Shown here one piece after another: positions 43,235 to 51,288 of a stretch of DNA of 64,000 bases (the stretch's first letter is position 1; each line of letters starts with the position of its first letter). Source of the stretch: Actinomyces johnsonii. GTDB taxonomy: Bacteria > Actinomycetota > Actinomycetes > Actinomycetales > Actinomycetaceae. Made by a program: the position numbers and the translations under genes. Location of the stretch: contig NZ_VICB01000013.1 in the NCBI RefSeq assembly GCF_006546835.1, positions 62,001 to 126,000 of the forward strand, written 5' to 3'. The notes under the pieces were generated by a model. That model was not told the DNA's origin. It did not search any database and worked only from the letters and a program-made list of their open reading frames with translations.

Positions 43235-44125
43235 ATGAGCCACACGCCTGCACCCACATCTTCTAACGCCGCACGGCGCAATCCGGACGGCTCCCTGAGC
43301 GTCGGAGACATCGTCGGCCTCGTGGAGGCTGCCGCACCCCCTGTTCTGGCCGCCTTGTGGGACTCCAACGGACTCATCTGCGGCGATCCCTCCGATCCGG
43401 TGCGCAGCATCCTCCTGGCCGTCGACCCTGTGACAGCCGTCGTCGATGAGGCCATCGACTCCGGCGTCGACATGGTCATCACCCACCACCCGCTTTACCT
43501 GCGCGGAACCGAGCACGTTGCGGCCACCGATCCCAAGGGCCGTTCGGTCCACAGGCTCATTCGCGCAGGCATCGCCCTCCTCAACGCCCATACCAGCCTC
43601 GACGCTGCCCACGGGGGAGTGGCCGAGGCCCTCGCCGATCGCGTGGGCCTGACCTCCACCGTCCCCCTCGAGCCCGACCCCGCCTTCCCGGACCAGGGCA
43701 TCGGCCGAATCGGCGTGCTTCCGCAGCCCGTCGCACTGCGCCGGCTCGCTGCCGACGTCGCCGCAGTCCTTCCCGACTCGGCTCCCGGCCTCCTCGTGGG
43801 CGGAGATCTCGACGCCGTCGTCGAGCGCATCGCCGTATCCGGAGGGGCAGGCGACTCGCTCCTGCAACGCGCCAGGGAGGCTGGGGCCGATGTCTTCATC
43901 ACCGCCGATCTGCGACACCATCCCACTTCCGAGCACCTGGAGGGAGGCCGCCCCTACCTGCTGTGCGGAACGCACTGGGCCACCGAGTGGGTGGGTCTGG
44001 AGCCCCTCGCCCGCCGGCTCGAGGAGGGAGCCCGTTCTCAGGGATCATCACTGATCGCCCGGGTCTCCCGCATTGTCACGGATCCTTGGGCGCTGCGCCT
44101 GTCTACCGGAACTGATCAGGCGTGA
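43235..44125 (+). CDS. Nif3-like dinuclear metal centre protein
   Basis: 296 aa. Nif3/YbgI family (DUF34; also annotated as GTP cyclohydrolase I type 2). Metal-binding segments are visible: ITHHPLYLRG, NAHTSLDAAHGG and, near the C-terminus, CGTHWATEWVGLE. These toroidal hexamers bind two metal ions; the reaction is still unsettled. No PII-like insert of about 100 residues is present, so this is the short bacterial form. It is followed at 57 bp by the zinc-ribbon-like gene, the usual neighbour in actinobacteria. Confidence 0.85.
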   Translation: MSHTPAPTSSNAARRNPDGSLSVGDIVGLVEAAAPPVLAALWDSNGLICGDPSDPVRSILLAVDPVTAVVDEAIDSGVDMVITHHPLYLRGTEHVAATDPKGRSVHRLIRAGIALLNAHTSLDAAHGGVAEALADRVGLTSTVPLEPDPAFPDQGIGRIGVLPQPVALRRLAADVAAVLPDSAPGLLVGGDLDAVVERIAVSGGAGDSLLQRAREAGADVFITADLRHHPTSEHLEGGRPYLLCGTHWATEWVGLEPLARRLEEGARSQGSSLIARVSRIVTDPWALRLSTGTDQA

Positions 44126-44182
44126 GAGGATCGTGAAAGGATTCGTCACACCGACCTGTCCCCTCCCGAAGGAGCCTCAGCC

Positions 44183-44917
44183 GTGACAAGCGCCCCGATC
44201 GCCCAGCAGCGCCTTCTCATCGACCTCCAGGACATCGACTCCCGCCTGGCGAGGCTGCGTCACGAGCGCAAGCACCTTCCTGTCCTCGGCCGCATCGAAT
44301 CGGTTATCGAGCGCCTCAAGACGAACAAGCGCGAGGCCATCCAGGCCGATGTCGCTCTCAGCGAGGCCAAGACGCGGGTTACCCGCAGCGAGGACGAGGT
44401 AGGCCAGGTGGTCCGCCGCGCTGAGGTGCTGCGCGAACGTCTCCACTCCGGCAACAGCGCGGCCCGCGACCTGTCGGCCATCCAGGGGGAGATTGACCAG
44501 CTCGGGCAGCGCCAGTCGGCTCTGGAGGAGGCTCAGATCGCGGCGATGGAGGCGCTGGATTCCGCCCGCGAGGAGTCGGAGCGTCTCAAGCAGGAGGAAT
44601 CCGACATCCGCGTCGCCGGGCGTGAACTCACCGCCAAGCGCGATGCCGAATTCGCTCGACTCGACCAGGAGATCGACTCCCTGGAGAAGCAGCGGGCAGA
44701 CCTGGCAGGAACCGTTGAGGCGGCGCTCCTGAGCGACTATGAGGCGGTCCGCGCCTCCACCGGCGGCCTCGGCGCGGTGGCCCTGCGGGGACGCGCCGTT
44801 GAGGGTGGCGCCGTCGAGATCAGCCCTCAGGAACTGGCGCGCATCGTCACCGCTCCGCAGGACCAGGTCATCCACGCCGAGGAGAACGACGTCATCGTCG
44901 TACGAATGGATATCTGA
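44183..44917 (+). CDS. CT398-like coiled-coil protein with cysteine-less zinc-ribbon region
   Basis: 244 aa from a GTG with AAGGAG seven bases before. Residues 10-180 are coiled coil (SRLARLRHERKHLPVLGRIE to DLAGTVEAALLSDY). The C-terminal 60 residues align with the C4 zinc ribbon of the CT398/DUF164 family around ISPQELARIV, but all four usual Cys are replaced (EGGAVEI and IHAEENDVIVV where CxxC pairs belong). These proteins are linked to the Nif3-like gene by long-standing neighbourhood and may bind nucleic acid. Loss of the metal site is notable. Confidence 0.8.
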   Translation: MTSAPIAQQRLLIDLQDIDSRLARLRHERKHLPVLGRIESVIERLKTNKREAIQADVALSEAKTRVTRSEDEVGQVVRRAEVLRERLHSGNSAARDLSAIQGEIDQLGQRQSALEEAQIAAMEALDSAREESERLKQEESDIRVAGRELTAKRDAEFARLDQEIDSLEKQRADLAGTVEAALLSDYEAVRASTGGLGAVALRGRAVEGGAVEISPQELARIVTAPQDQVIHAEENDVIVVRMDI

Positions 44918-44987
44918 ACCCCGACATGTCCCCGGACAGGGCCCTCAGGCATGCTGAGTCGGTGCCGAGCGATCGGTTCCATCACCA

Positions 44988-45797
44988 TCAGCGAGTCACG
45001 ACGGTGAGGACCCGCCGGCCCTGTCGGTCCGGCTCGGACACCTCGACATCATGAACGCGGTCCAGTTGGCCGGCGACGCCCGCGACGTCGTCGGCTTGCG
45101 CTTGCGCGGGCAAGGACTGGGCGCACACGGCTTTGAGAAGCTCTCCGGTGAGCAGTCCCCGAGCCTGCTTGGCCATGTGGGAGACGACCTTGCGGCAGCC
45201 GTCATCGTCAACTCGTACCACGCGCACCGTCATGACCTCGATGCTGTCACGGACAGACGGTCTCCAAGCGGCCGCGTAGTCGGCCGAGCGGCAGTCGACC
45301 ACCAGCCCGTGCGCAGCCATGCCGGTGAGCGACGGCGCAAGGTGCCGCTTCCAGAAGGATGACAGTCGCCCCGGCCCCGGAAGGGATGTTCCCATGGACA
45401 GACGGTGGTTCGGCACCGAATCGGCGGGGGACAGGACTCCCCACAGGCCCGAGAAGATGACGCAGTGGCGCTCCAGGGCTCTACGTCCGGCCGTATTCCT
45501 GGCGATCGAGTCGAGCCCGGCGGCCTCGTAGAGCACCCCGGTGAATAGCTGATAGGCGGGAGCGCACGGCGATGCCTCCAGCGACAGGTTCGCTTCCGCC
45601 AGCTCTGCGCTACGAGGTCCCAGACCCAGAACAGAGGGGCTATCCGGGCGCCGGCTCACCTCGGCCAGCGCCGACATCACCTCGCGGCGCGGTGGGGTCA
45701 ATCGCTCGGCATCCAGGAGCGAGCCGAGTTCCAGTGACGGGCCACTGGCCGGAGCGGTCTTTCCCTCGGACGGAGGCAGCAGGATCAGCACCCGCAC
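44988..45797 (-). CDS. yaaA: YaaA-family peroxide stress protein
   Basis: 269 aa; the N-terminal LILLPPSEGKTAP and the central IFSGLWGVLSPADSVPNHRL segments are hallmarks of the YaaA/DUF328 family, whose E. coli member limits iron-driven damage under peroxide stress and binds DNA. Length is near the family's 250 or so. Convergent with the zinc-ribbon-like gene; the start lies about 90 bp from the rnpB gene, on the other strand. Confidence 0.85.
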   Translation of the reverse strand: MRVLILLPPSEGKTAPASGPSLELGSLLDAERLTPPRREVMSALAEVSRRPDSPSVLGLGPRSAELAEANLSLEASPCAPAYQLFTGVLYEAAGLDSIARNTAGRRALERHCVIFSGLWGVLSPADSVPNHRLSMGTSLPGPGRLSSFWKRHLAPSLTGMAAHGLVVDCRSADYAAAWRPSVRDSIEVMTVRVVRVDDDGCRKVVSHMAKQARGLLTGELLKAVCAQSLPAQAQADDVAGVAGQLDRVHDVEVSEPDRQGRRVLTVVTR

Positions 45798-45888
45798 ATG
45801 ATAGGCCGTGACGTGGTCGCCAGCGGATCAAGGCCTCGCGACGTACTCGAGCCTCGATAGGGCACTATGCCGCTATGCTGATTCCTGC

Positions 45889-46280
45889 GGACGAGCCGAC
45901 CGGGCGGCCGCGGTACCTTGGTCGCCGTAATGGCGGTCAGGGGCTGAGGAACGTCCGGGCTCCACAGAGCAGGGCGGTGGCTAACGGCCACCCGGGGTGA
46001 CCCGCGGGACAGTGCCACAGAGAGCAGACCGCCCGTCGATTCCGGCGGGTAAGGGTGAAAGGGTGGGGTAAGAGCCCACCAGCGCGACGGGTGACCGCCG
46101 CGGCTCGGTAAACCCCGCCCGGAGCAAGACCGCACAGCTGGCGCCTGAAGGCTGCTCGCCCGAGTCAGCGGGTAGGTCGCATGAGGCCATTGGTGACAAT
46201 GGTCCAAGATGAATGGTCGCCACCGTCAGGCCGGTAACGGCCGGCGGCAACAGAACCCGGCGTACAGGTCGGCTCGTCCC
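45889..46280 (+). ncRNA. rnpB: RNase P RNA, class A
   Basis: The ends pair (GGACGAGCCGACC at 45889 with GGTCGGCTCGTCC near 46267-46279, helix P1). Conserved pieces are present in order: GAGGAACGTCCGGGCTCC (CR-I), ACAGAGAGCAGACCGCC (CR-II/III region), GGTAAGGGTGAAAGGGTG, AGAGCCCACCAGCG, and the 3' ACAGAACCCGGCGTACAG (CR-V). About 392 nt, the usual size in high-GC actinobacteria. It is the catalytic RNA that matures tRNA 5' ends. It has its own promoter region facing away from yaaA. Confidence 0.95.
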
Positions 46281-46323
46281 CCTTCTCTTCAATCGGGCCG
46301 AATGATCTGGGAACACAACTGGG

Positions 46324-46356
46324 GCGGGGGCCGTAAGCAGTGCTTACGGCCCCCGC
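46324..46356. terminator. strong hairpin between convergent genes
   Basis: GCGGGGGCCGTAAGC, loop AGT, GCTTACGGCCCCCGC: a perfect 15-bp stem between the 3' end of rnpB and the 3' end of the minus-strand gene 46390-47553. No T run on either side, as is usual for actinobacterial hairpin terminators; likely works both ways. Confidence 0.75.
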
Positions 46357-46389
46357 CTCTGATGATGTGATCTGGCAATCTGCGGCTGC

Positions 46390-47553
46390 TCACTGAGCCT
46401 TCACATACACCTCATCGCCGCCGTATCCCAGTGAGACGACGAAGACGCCATTGCCGTCGTTCTGAGTGGAGGAGTCTGCGATGAAGACAAGGTATCCCGA
46501 GGCCGTTCCGCCGTCTCGCGGCATGGACTGATTCTCCAGTGCCCCCTTGTCAAGGATGTAGCTCTTCTCTTCGGAAGTCGTTCCGTTGTAGGAGTAGTCG
46601 ATATTAAGGTCGAAGCTACTCAGCTGGCCATCGCCGTGATAGGTGATGTCAACGGGGACTCGCATATACGACTGGCCGGCAGGAGGCTCCTCGTAGGAAG
46701 CATACTTGTCGCCGTTCTTCATCGTGTTCGCCGAGAGGTTCCACTCGACGGGCTTGAAGGTGATCTCAACAGTGGCACTGGGGTCGGTGCTCGTCTTGCC
46801 GGCCTTGACCTCGATTGGCCCGGAGGACGGGTCGATGGGGTCGTCCTTGGTTCCGGGGCCCTTTCCTGAAGAGGAGCCGTCGGAGCCGCCCGACGTCTTA
46901 GTTGTTTTGTTGCCCTTCTTACTTCCTGAGTTGTTGGACTTGCCGTTCTTTGACTGGGAGGTCGATGTGCCCCCCGCCTTGTTGTCGCCTCCGTTGTCGG
47001 AGCCGCTCATGGCCCACACGATGCCGCTCACGGCCAACACGACCACGAGCACCGCGGCGCCGGTCCAGAACCACCACTGCTGGGTGACCGGCTTGGAGCC
47101 TCCGGGAGCGCCCGGCCCGCCGATGCCACCGGGCTGCCAACCGCCCACCGGAGGCTGTGAGCCGCCCAGAACACCCTGGCTCTGGAACGGCGTGGGGGAC
47201 TGGGCGTAGTCCATGTTGGCCGCGTACGGGCTGGCGCCGGCCGTCTGGGCGGCGTAGTCGCCCGAAGGGGCAGAGGCGGACATGCCGGTCGGATCGGCGA
47301 CCGAAGCGTTGGTACCCACCGGAGCCGTCGGGGCGGTCGAGACTGCCTGGGTCGGTGCCCACGCCGGGTCGGCCTCTGTGGCCGCGCCCGCAGCCGAAGC
47401 AGCTGAGCCGCTGGAAGCGACGGAGTCGTCCACCCAGATCTGCCAGCCTTCAGGTGCCGGGCCCCAGGCGGGGTCGGGCTGCCAGCCTGCAGGCGGCTCG
47501 AAGCCCTCTGGCGGTGCGGGCCAGTTCGGTGGTGGATTGAAGCGCAAAGCCAT
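46390..47553 (-). CDS. single-pass membrane protein with extracellular DUF4352-like domain
   Basis: 387 aa from the ATG at 47553 with GGAGG nine bases upstream. The start (NPPPNWPAPPEGFEPPAGWQ) is the Pro/Trp-rich DUF2510-like pattern of actinobacterial envelope proteins. Then come a low-complexity Ala/Ser/Gly region, one membrane segment (WFWTGAAVLVVVLAVSGIVW, about 160-185), a Ser/Lys/Gly-rich linker, and a beta-rich C-terminal domain (about 265-387) like the immunoglobulin-type DUF4352 fold. Probably faces outward; role unknown. Confidence 0.7.
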   Translation of the reverse strand: MALRFNPPPNWPAPPEGFEPPAGWQPDPAWGPAPEGWQIWVDDSVASSGSAASAAGAATEADPAWAPTQAVSTAPTAPVGTNASVADPTGMSASAPSGDYAAQTAGASPYAANMDYAQSPTPFQSQGVLGGSQPPVGGWQPGGIGGPGAPGGSKPVTQQWWFWTGAAVLVVVLAVSGIVWAMSGSDNGGDNKAGGTSTSQSKNGKSNNSGSKKGNKTTKTSGGSDGSSSGKGPGTKDDPIDPSSGPIEVKAGKTSTDPSATVEITFKPVEWNLSANTMKNGDKYASYEEPPAGQSYMRVPVDITYHGDGQLSSFDLNIDYSYNGTTSEEKSYILDKGALENQSMPRDGGTASGYLVFIADSSTQNDGNGVFVVSLGYGGDEVYVKAQ

Positions 47554-47718
47554 GTGAACCTCCGGAAGGGGAAATGGGCGGAACTCGATGCGCGGCGCCT
47601 GAAACGGGACCGACACGTCCACTGTCCACGGACGATACGTCGTCACATCGTCGTCAGGCAACGTCAACAGGCGCTGATGAAAGCGAACGGGGAGTTCTCC
47701 CCGGCGCCTCGAGCAGGG

Positions 47719-48624
47719 TCAGGGGAGGGTGAGGACCTCAGCGCCATCTTCGGTGACCACCAGCGTATGCTCGAACTGCGCGGTACGGGAGCGATCCTTG
47801 GTGACCACCGTCCAGCCGTCGTCCCACTGCTCCCACTCGATGCCGCCGAGTGTGAGCATCGGCTCGATGGTGAACACCATGCCCGTCTCGATGACATCGT
47901 CATGCAGGGGAGCGGCGTCGTAGTGGGGAATGATGAGACCGGAGTGGAATGCCTCGCCGACACCGTGCCCGGTGTAGTCACGCACCACGCCGTAGCTGAA
48001 GCGCTTGGCGTAGGCCTCGATGACCCGCCCGATGACGTTGACCTCGCGTCCCGGCTTGACAGCTCTGATGCCCCGCTCCATCGCGGTGCGGGTGCGCTCG
48101 ATGAGAAGTGCTGTCTCGGGGTCGACCTCGCCGACGGCGTAGGTCGCGTTCGTGTCACCATGGACCCCTCCGATATAAGCGGTGACATCGAGGTTGACGA
48201 GGTCGCCCTCGTTCAAGCGGGTCGAGTCGGGGATACCGTGGCAGATGACCTCGTTGATCGAGGTGCAGATCGACTTGGGGAATCCCATGTATCCCAGGCA
48301 GGAGGGGTAGGCGCCGTGATCGCACAGGTACTCGTGCGCGATCTGGTCGAGCTCATCGGTCGTCACTCCCGGGACGATCGCCTTGGCGGCCTCGGCCAGG
48401 GCGCGGGCGGCCAGTCGGCTCGCCACCCGGATCCGCTCGATCGTCTCGGCGTCCTTGATCTCGGAGGCCGTGACGCGCTCGGGACCATCGTGGAACATGT
48501 ACTCGGGCCTTTCGATGGAGGCCGGAACATGCCGCTGCGGACCGAGCGTCCCTGGGGCGAGCGTGCCGCGTGGCGCACGGTCGGCCAAAGAGGCCGAGGA
48601 CGCCGAGGAAGCTGGATGACTCAT
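47719..48624 (-). CDS. map: methionine aminopeptidase type I
   Basis: 301 aa from the ATG at 48624. All five metal ligands are in their motifs: [19 protein letters not shown] (two Asp), [11 protein letters not shown] (His), FTIEPML (Glu) and QFEHTLVV (Glu). It removes the initiator Met from new proteins in the cytoplasm. The N-terminal 45 residues are an extra low-complexity extension compared with the minimal enzyme, as in other actinobacterial MetAP1c forms. Single gene. Confidence 0.95.
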   Translation of the reverse strand: MSHPASSASSASLADRAPRGTLAPGTLGPQRHVPASIERPEYMFHDGPERVTASEIKDAETIERIRVASRLAARALAEAAKAIVPGVTTDELDQIAHEYLCDHGAYPSCLGYMGFPKSICTSINEVICHGIPDSTRLNEGDLVNLDVTAYIGGVHGDTNATYAVGEVDPETALLIERTRTAMERGIRAVKPGREVNVIGRVIEAYAKRFSYGVVRDYTGHGVGEAFHSGLIIPHYDAAPLHDDVIETGMVFTIEPMLTLGGIEWEQWDDGWTVVTKDRSRTAQFEHTLVVTEDGAEVLTLP

Positions 48625-48761
48625 GAGGTCAGCATAGGAGCAGGCGTCCACTTCGCGGGACTCCCCCTTCGACCAGAGCCTCTAGGATCTCCACCATCGC
48701 GCTATGGGTATTGTCACTTTCGTCTCATCTTCGTGCTATCAGGGGCGGGAGGCCATGAGCC

Positions 48762-48845
48762 CGTCTGACGCGCTGGATCGACCGCGTCACCGGCGGTCTG
48801 CTCATCGGGTTCGGAGCGAAGCTCGCCTTGGATGCCCGGCACTGA
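48762..48845 (+). pseudogene. LysE/RhtB exporter C-terminal remnant
   Basis: A short open piece after an in-frame stop reads RLTRWIDRVTGGLLIGFGAK, then LALDARH and stop. This is the typical last helix of LysE/RhtB amino acid exporters. No upstream part in the same frame survives, so this is a gene relic in the 280-bp gap between map and panB; the rest of that gap holds nothing I can support. Confidence 0.45.
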
Positions 48846-48906
48846 GCCCCAGGTGCTGAGAACCGGACCGCGACTGGCTCGCTGCAGGCGTCCGGGCGCG
48901 AGTCGG

Positions 48907-49749
48907 TCAAGAGGAGAACCAGTGCTTCTCAGTCGGGAAGGACGCCTCGCGCACCGCGGCGCCGTAGTCGGCGGCCGCCTGATGCAGCGCCTGGCCGACC
49001 TGGCCGAACTGGTGGGCGAAGCGCGGTGACCACTCCGTCATCCCAGCCATGTCCGTCCATACGAGTACCTGGCCGTCACAGCGCGCGCCCGCGCCGATAC
49101 CGATCGTGGGGATCGTGAGCGACTCGGTGACGCGCGCGGCTAGCGGCTCGGGCACCATCTCCAGCACGAGGGCGATCGCCCCCGCGTCGGCCAGCGCCTG
49201 AGCGTCGGCCAGCAGCTCCTCTGCGGCTTCGCCGCGCCCCTGGACCCGGAAGCCCCCGAGCATGTTGACGCTCTGCGGAGTGAATCCCAGGTGCCCCACC
49301 ACCGGGATGCCCGCCTGGGTCAGGGCGCGCACACTTGCCGCCCGGGGCCTGCCACCCTCGAGTTTGACGGCGTTGGCCCCCGCCTTCATGAGCCGCACCG
49401 CGCTGGCCAGCGCCTGCTCGGGGCCGGTCTCGTAGGTGCCGAAGGGCAGATCTGCAACCACGAGCGCACGTGTGGTCGCCCGGGCGACCGAGCGGGTGGC
49501 CACGACCATCTCGTCCAGCTCCACCGGCAGCGTCGATTCGTGTCCGAGCATGACGTTGCCGATCGAGTCGCCCACCAGCAGCAGATCGGTGCCAGCGGCG
49601 TCCAGAATCCGGGCGGTCACGGCGTCGTAGGCCGTGAGCATGACGAGCCTGACACCGTCACTCTTGGCGGCGGCGAGGTGATGAACGCGCACGGGCTTGC
49701 CACCTCCGACGGCGACGGAGGAGCTGTAAGGGGACTCGGGTGTAGCCAT
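48907..49749 (-). CDS. panB: 3-methyl-2-oxobutanoate hydroxymethyltransferase
   Basis: 280 aa, full length. Transfers a hydroxymethyl group from methylene-tetrahydrofolate to ketoisovalerate, the first step to pantothenate and CoA. Seen motifs: MLTAYDAVTARILDAAGTDL, LLVGDSIGNVMLGHESTLPV (metal-binding Asp), KLEGGRPRAASVRAL (Lys, Glu), and GHLGFTPQSVNMLGGFRVQG (the catalytic region). The end DYGAAVREASFPTEKH is typical. Divergent from glnA2, 190 bp away. Confidence 0.95.
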   Translation of the reverse strand: MATPESPYSSSVAVGGGKPVRVHHLAAAKSDGVRLVMLTAYDAVTARILDAAGTDLLLVGDSIGNVMLGHESTLPVELDEMVVATRSVARATTRALVVADLPFGTYETGPEQALASAVRLMKAGANAVKLEGGRPRAASVRALTQAGIPVVGHLGFTPQSVNMLGGFRVQGRGEAAEELLADAQALADAGAIALVLEMVPEPLAARVTESLTIPTIGIGAGARCDGQVLVWTDMAGMTEWSPRFAHQFGQVGQALHQAAADYGAAVREASFPTEKHWFSS

Positions 49750-49938
49750 GGGCCCGAGGCTACCCGAGGGCTGCCCGAGGCCGAGAGGCGGACCGGTGCG
49801 ATCCCTTCACCAGAGGCGATCTTCGAAACCTGCCTGACGCACCCACGCACTAGGCTGGTAGCGGCAAGAACGTCTCAGGCGGATGTGCGGCCGGCAGCGC
49901 CGTCGATCCGCGGCTCCACCCCACGCTGAGGAGGCACC

Positions 49939-51270
49939 ATGGACAAGCAGCAGGAGTACGTGCTCCGAGCCATCGAGGAACGCGACATCAGCTTCATCCG
50001 CCTGTGGTTCACCGATGTGTCCGGACAGCTCAAGTCGGTGGCGATCGCGCCGGCCGAGGTCGAGAGCGCCTTCGAGGAGGGCATCGGCTTCGACGGGTCG
50101 GCGATCGAGGGCCTGACCCGCGTCTTCGAGTCCGACATGCTCCTCGCCCCCGATCCCTCCACCTTCCAGATGCTCCCGTGGCGAGACGGAGCCAACGGGG
50201 TGGCCCGCATGTTCTGCGACGTCCTGACTCCCGACGGCGAGCCCGCCCGCACCGACCCTCGCTCCGTGCTCGAACGCCAGCTCGCCCGCGTCGCCGAGGC
50301 CGGCTTCACCTGCTACATCCACCCGGAGATCGAGTTCTACCTGGTCAACCGCGACGCCGATGGGCGCATCCGACCCACCGACGACGCCGGCTACTTCGAC
50401 CACGTGCCCGGCGGCACCGCCCATGATTTCCGCCGCCACGCCATCCTCATGCTCGAACAGATGGGGATCTCGGTGCAGTTCTCCCATCATGAGGGCGGCC
50501 CCGGCCAGAACGAGATCGACCTGCGCTTCGCCGACGCCCTGTCCATGGCGGACAACATCATGACCTTCCGCGCCGTCGTCGAGGAGGTCGCCCTGGAGGA
50601 GGGCTGCTTGGCCACCTTCATGCCCAAGCCCTTCCCCGACGAGTTCGGTTCGGGCATGCACACGCACTTCTCCCTGTTCGAGGGCGACCGCAACGCCTTC
50701 TTCGACCCCTCCGGCCAGTACCAGCTCTCCGCCACCGGACGCTCCTTCATCGCCGGACTGCTGCACCACGCCTCGGAGATCACGGCCGTCACCAACCAGC
50801 ACGTCAACTCCTATAAGCGCCTGTGGGGCGGGGACGAGGCCCCCAGCTACGTGTGCTGGGGGCACAACAACCGCTCCGCTCTGGTGCGCGTGCCCATGCA
50901 CAAGCCCGGCAAGGCCCAGTCCGCGCGCGTGGAGTACCGCGGCATCGACTCCTCGGCCAACCCCTACCTGGCCTATGCGGTCATCCTGGCGGCCGGGCTC
51001 AAGGGCATCGAGGAGGGCTATGAGCTTCCCCCCGAGGCCGAGGACGACGTGTGGGCCCTGTCCGAGATGGAGCGCAAGGCGCTGGGAATCCACGCTCTGC
51101 CCACCTCGCTCAAGAGCGCGGTAGCGGCCATGGAGCAGTCCGACCTGGTGGCCGACACCTTCGGCGAGGACACCTTCGAGTTCTTCCTGCGCAACAAGCG
51201 CCGCGAATACCGGGCCTACGACGCCCAGGTTACCGACTTCGAGCTCAGCCAGTTCTTCCCCCGTGCCTGA
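49939..51270 (+). CDS. glnA2: glutamine synthetase, GlnA2 type
   Basis: 443 aa, GAGGAGG upstream. A GS-I family enzyme: FDGSAIEG, HPEIEFYL, GQNEIDLRFADAL, MPKPFPDEFGSGMHTHFSL and NNRSALVRVP are the metal, glutamate and ATP-site motifs. The adenylylation-loop Tyr motif of GlnA1 (KDLYEL in the other copy here) is not conserved. Order glnA2-glnE is the common actinobacterial arrangement. The paralogue at 60396-61820 is the GlnA1 type. GlnA2 enzymes can make glutamine or act on polyamines; which one applies here is not visible. Confidence 0.9.
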   Translation: MDKQQEYVLRAIEERDISFIRLWFTDVSGQLKSVAIAPAEVESAFEEGIGFDGSAIEGLTRVFESDMLLAPDPSTFQMLPWRDGANGVARMFCDVLTPDGEPARTDPRSVLERQLARVAEAGFTCYIHPEIEFYLVNRDADGRIRPTDDAGYFDHVPGGTAHDFRRHAILMLEQMGISVQFSHHEGGPGQNEIDLRFADALSMADNIMTFRAVVEEVALEEGCLATFMPKPFPDEFGSGMHTHFSLFEGDRNAFFDPSGQYQLSATGRSFIAGLLHHASEITAVTNQHVNSYKRLWGGDEAPSYVCWGHNNRSALVRVPMHKPGKAQSARVEYRGIDSSANPYLAYAVILAAGLKGIEEGYELPPEAEDDVWALSEMERKALGIHALPTSLKSAVAAMEQSDLVADTFGEDTFEFFLRNKRREYRAYDAQVTDFELSQFFPRA

Positions 51271-51288
51271 GCGGAGCAGGAGGCAGCC

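Noticed and set aside
47554-48768. 404-aa plus-strand open frame across map
   Set aside because: Antisense to methionine aminopeptidase, whose five metal ligands are intact; composition is Gly/Val/Asp-rich shadow type.
49807-51093. 428-aa minus-strand open frame across glnA2
   Set aside because: Antisense of glutamine synthetase; no start signal and no domain.
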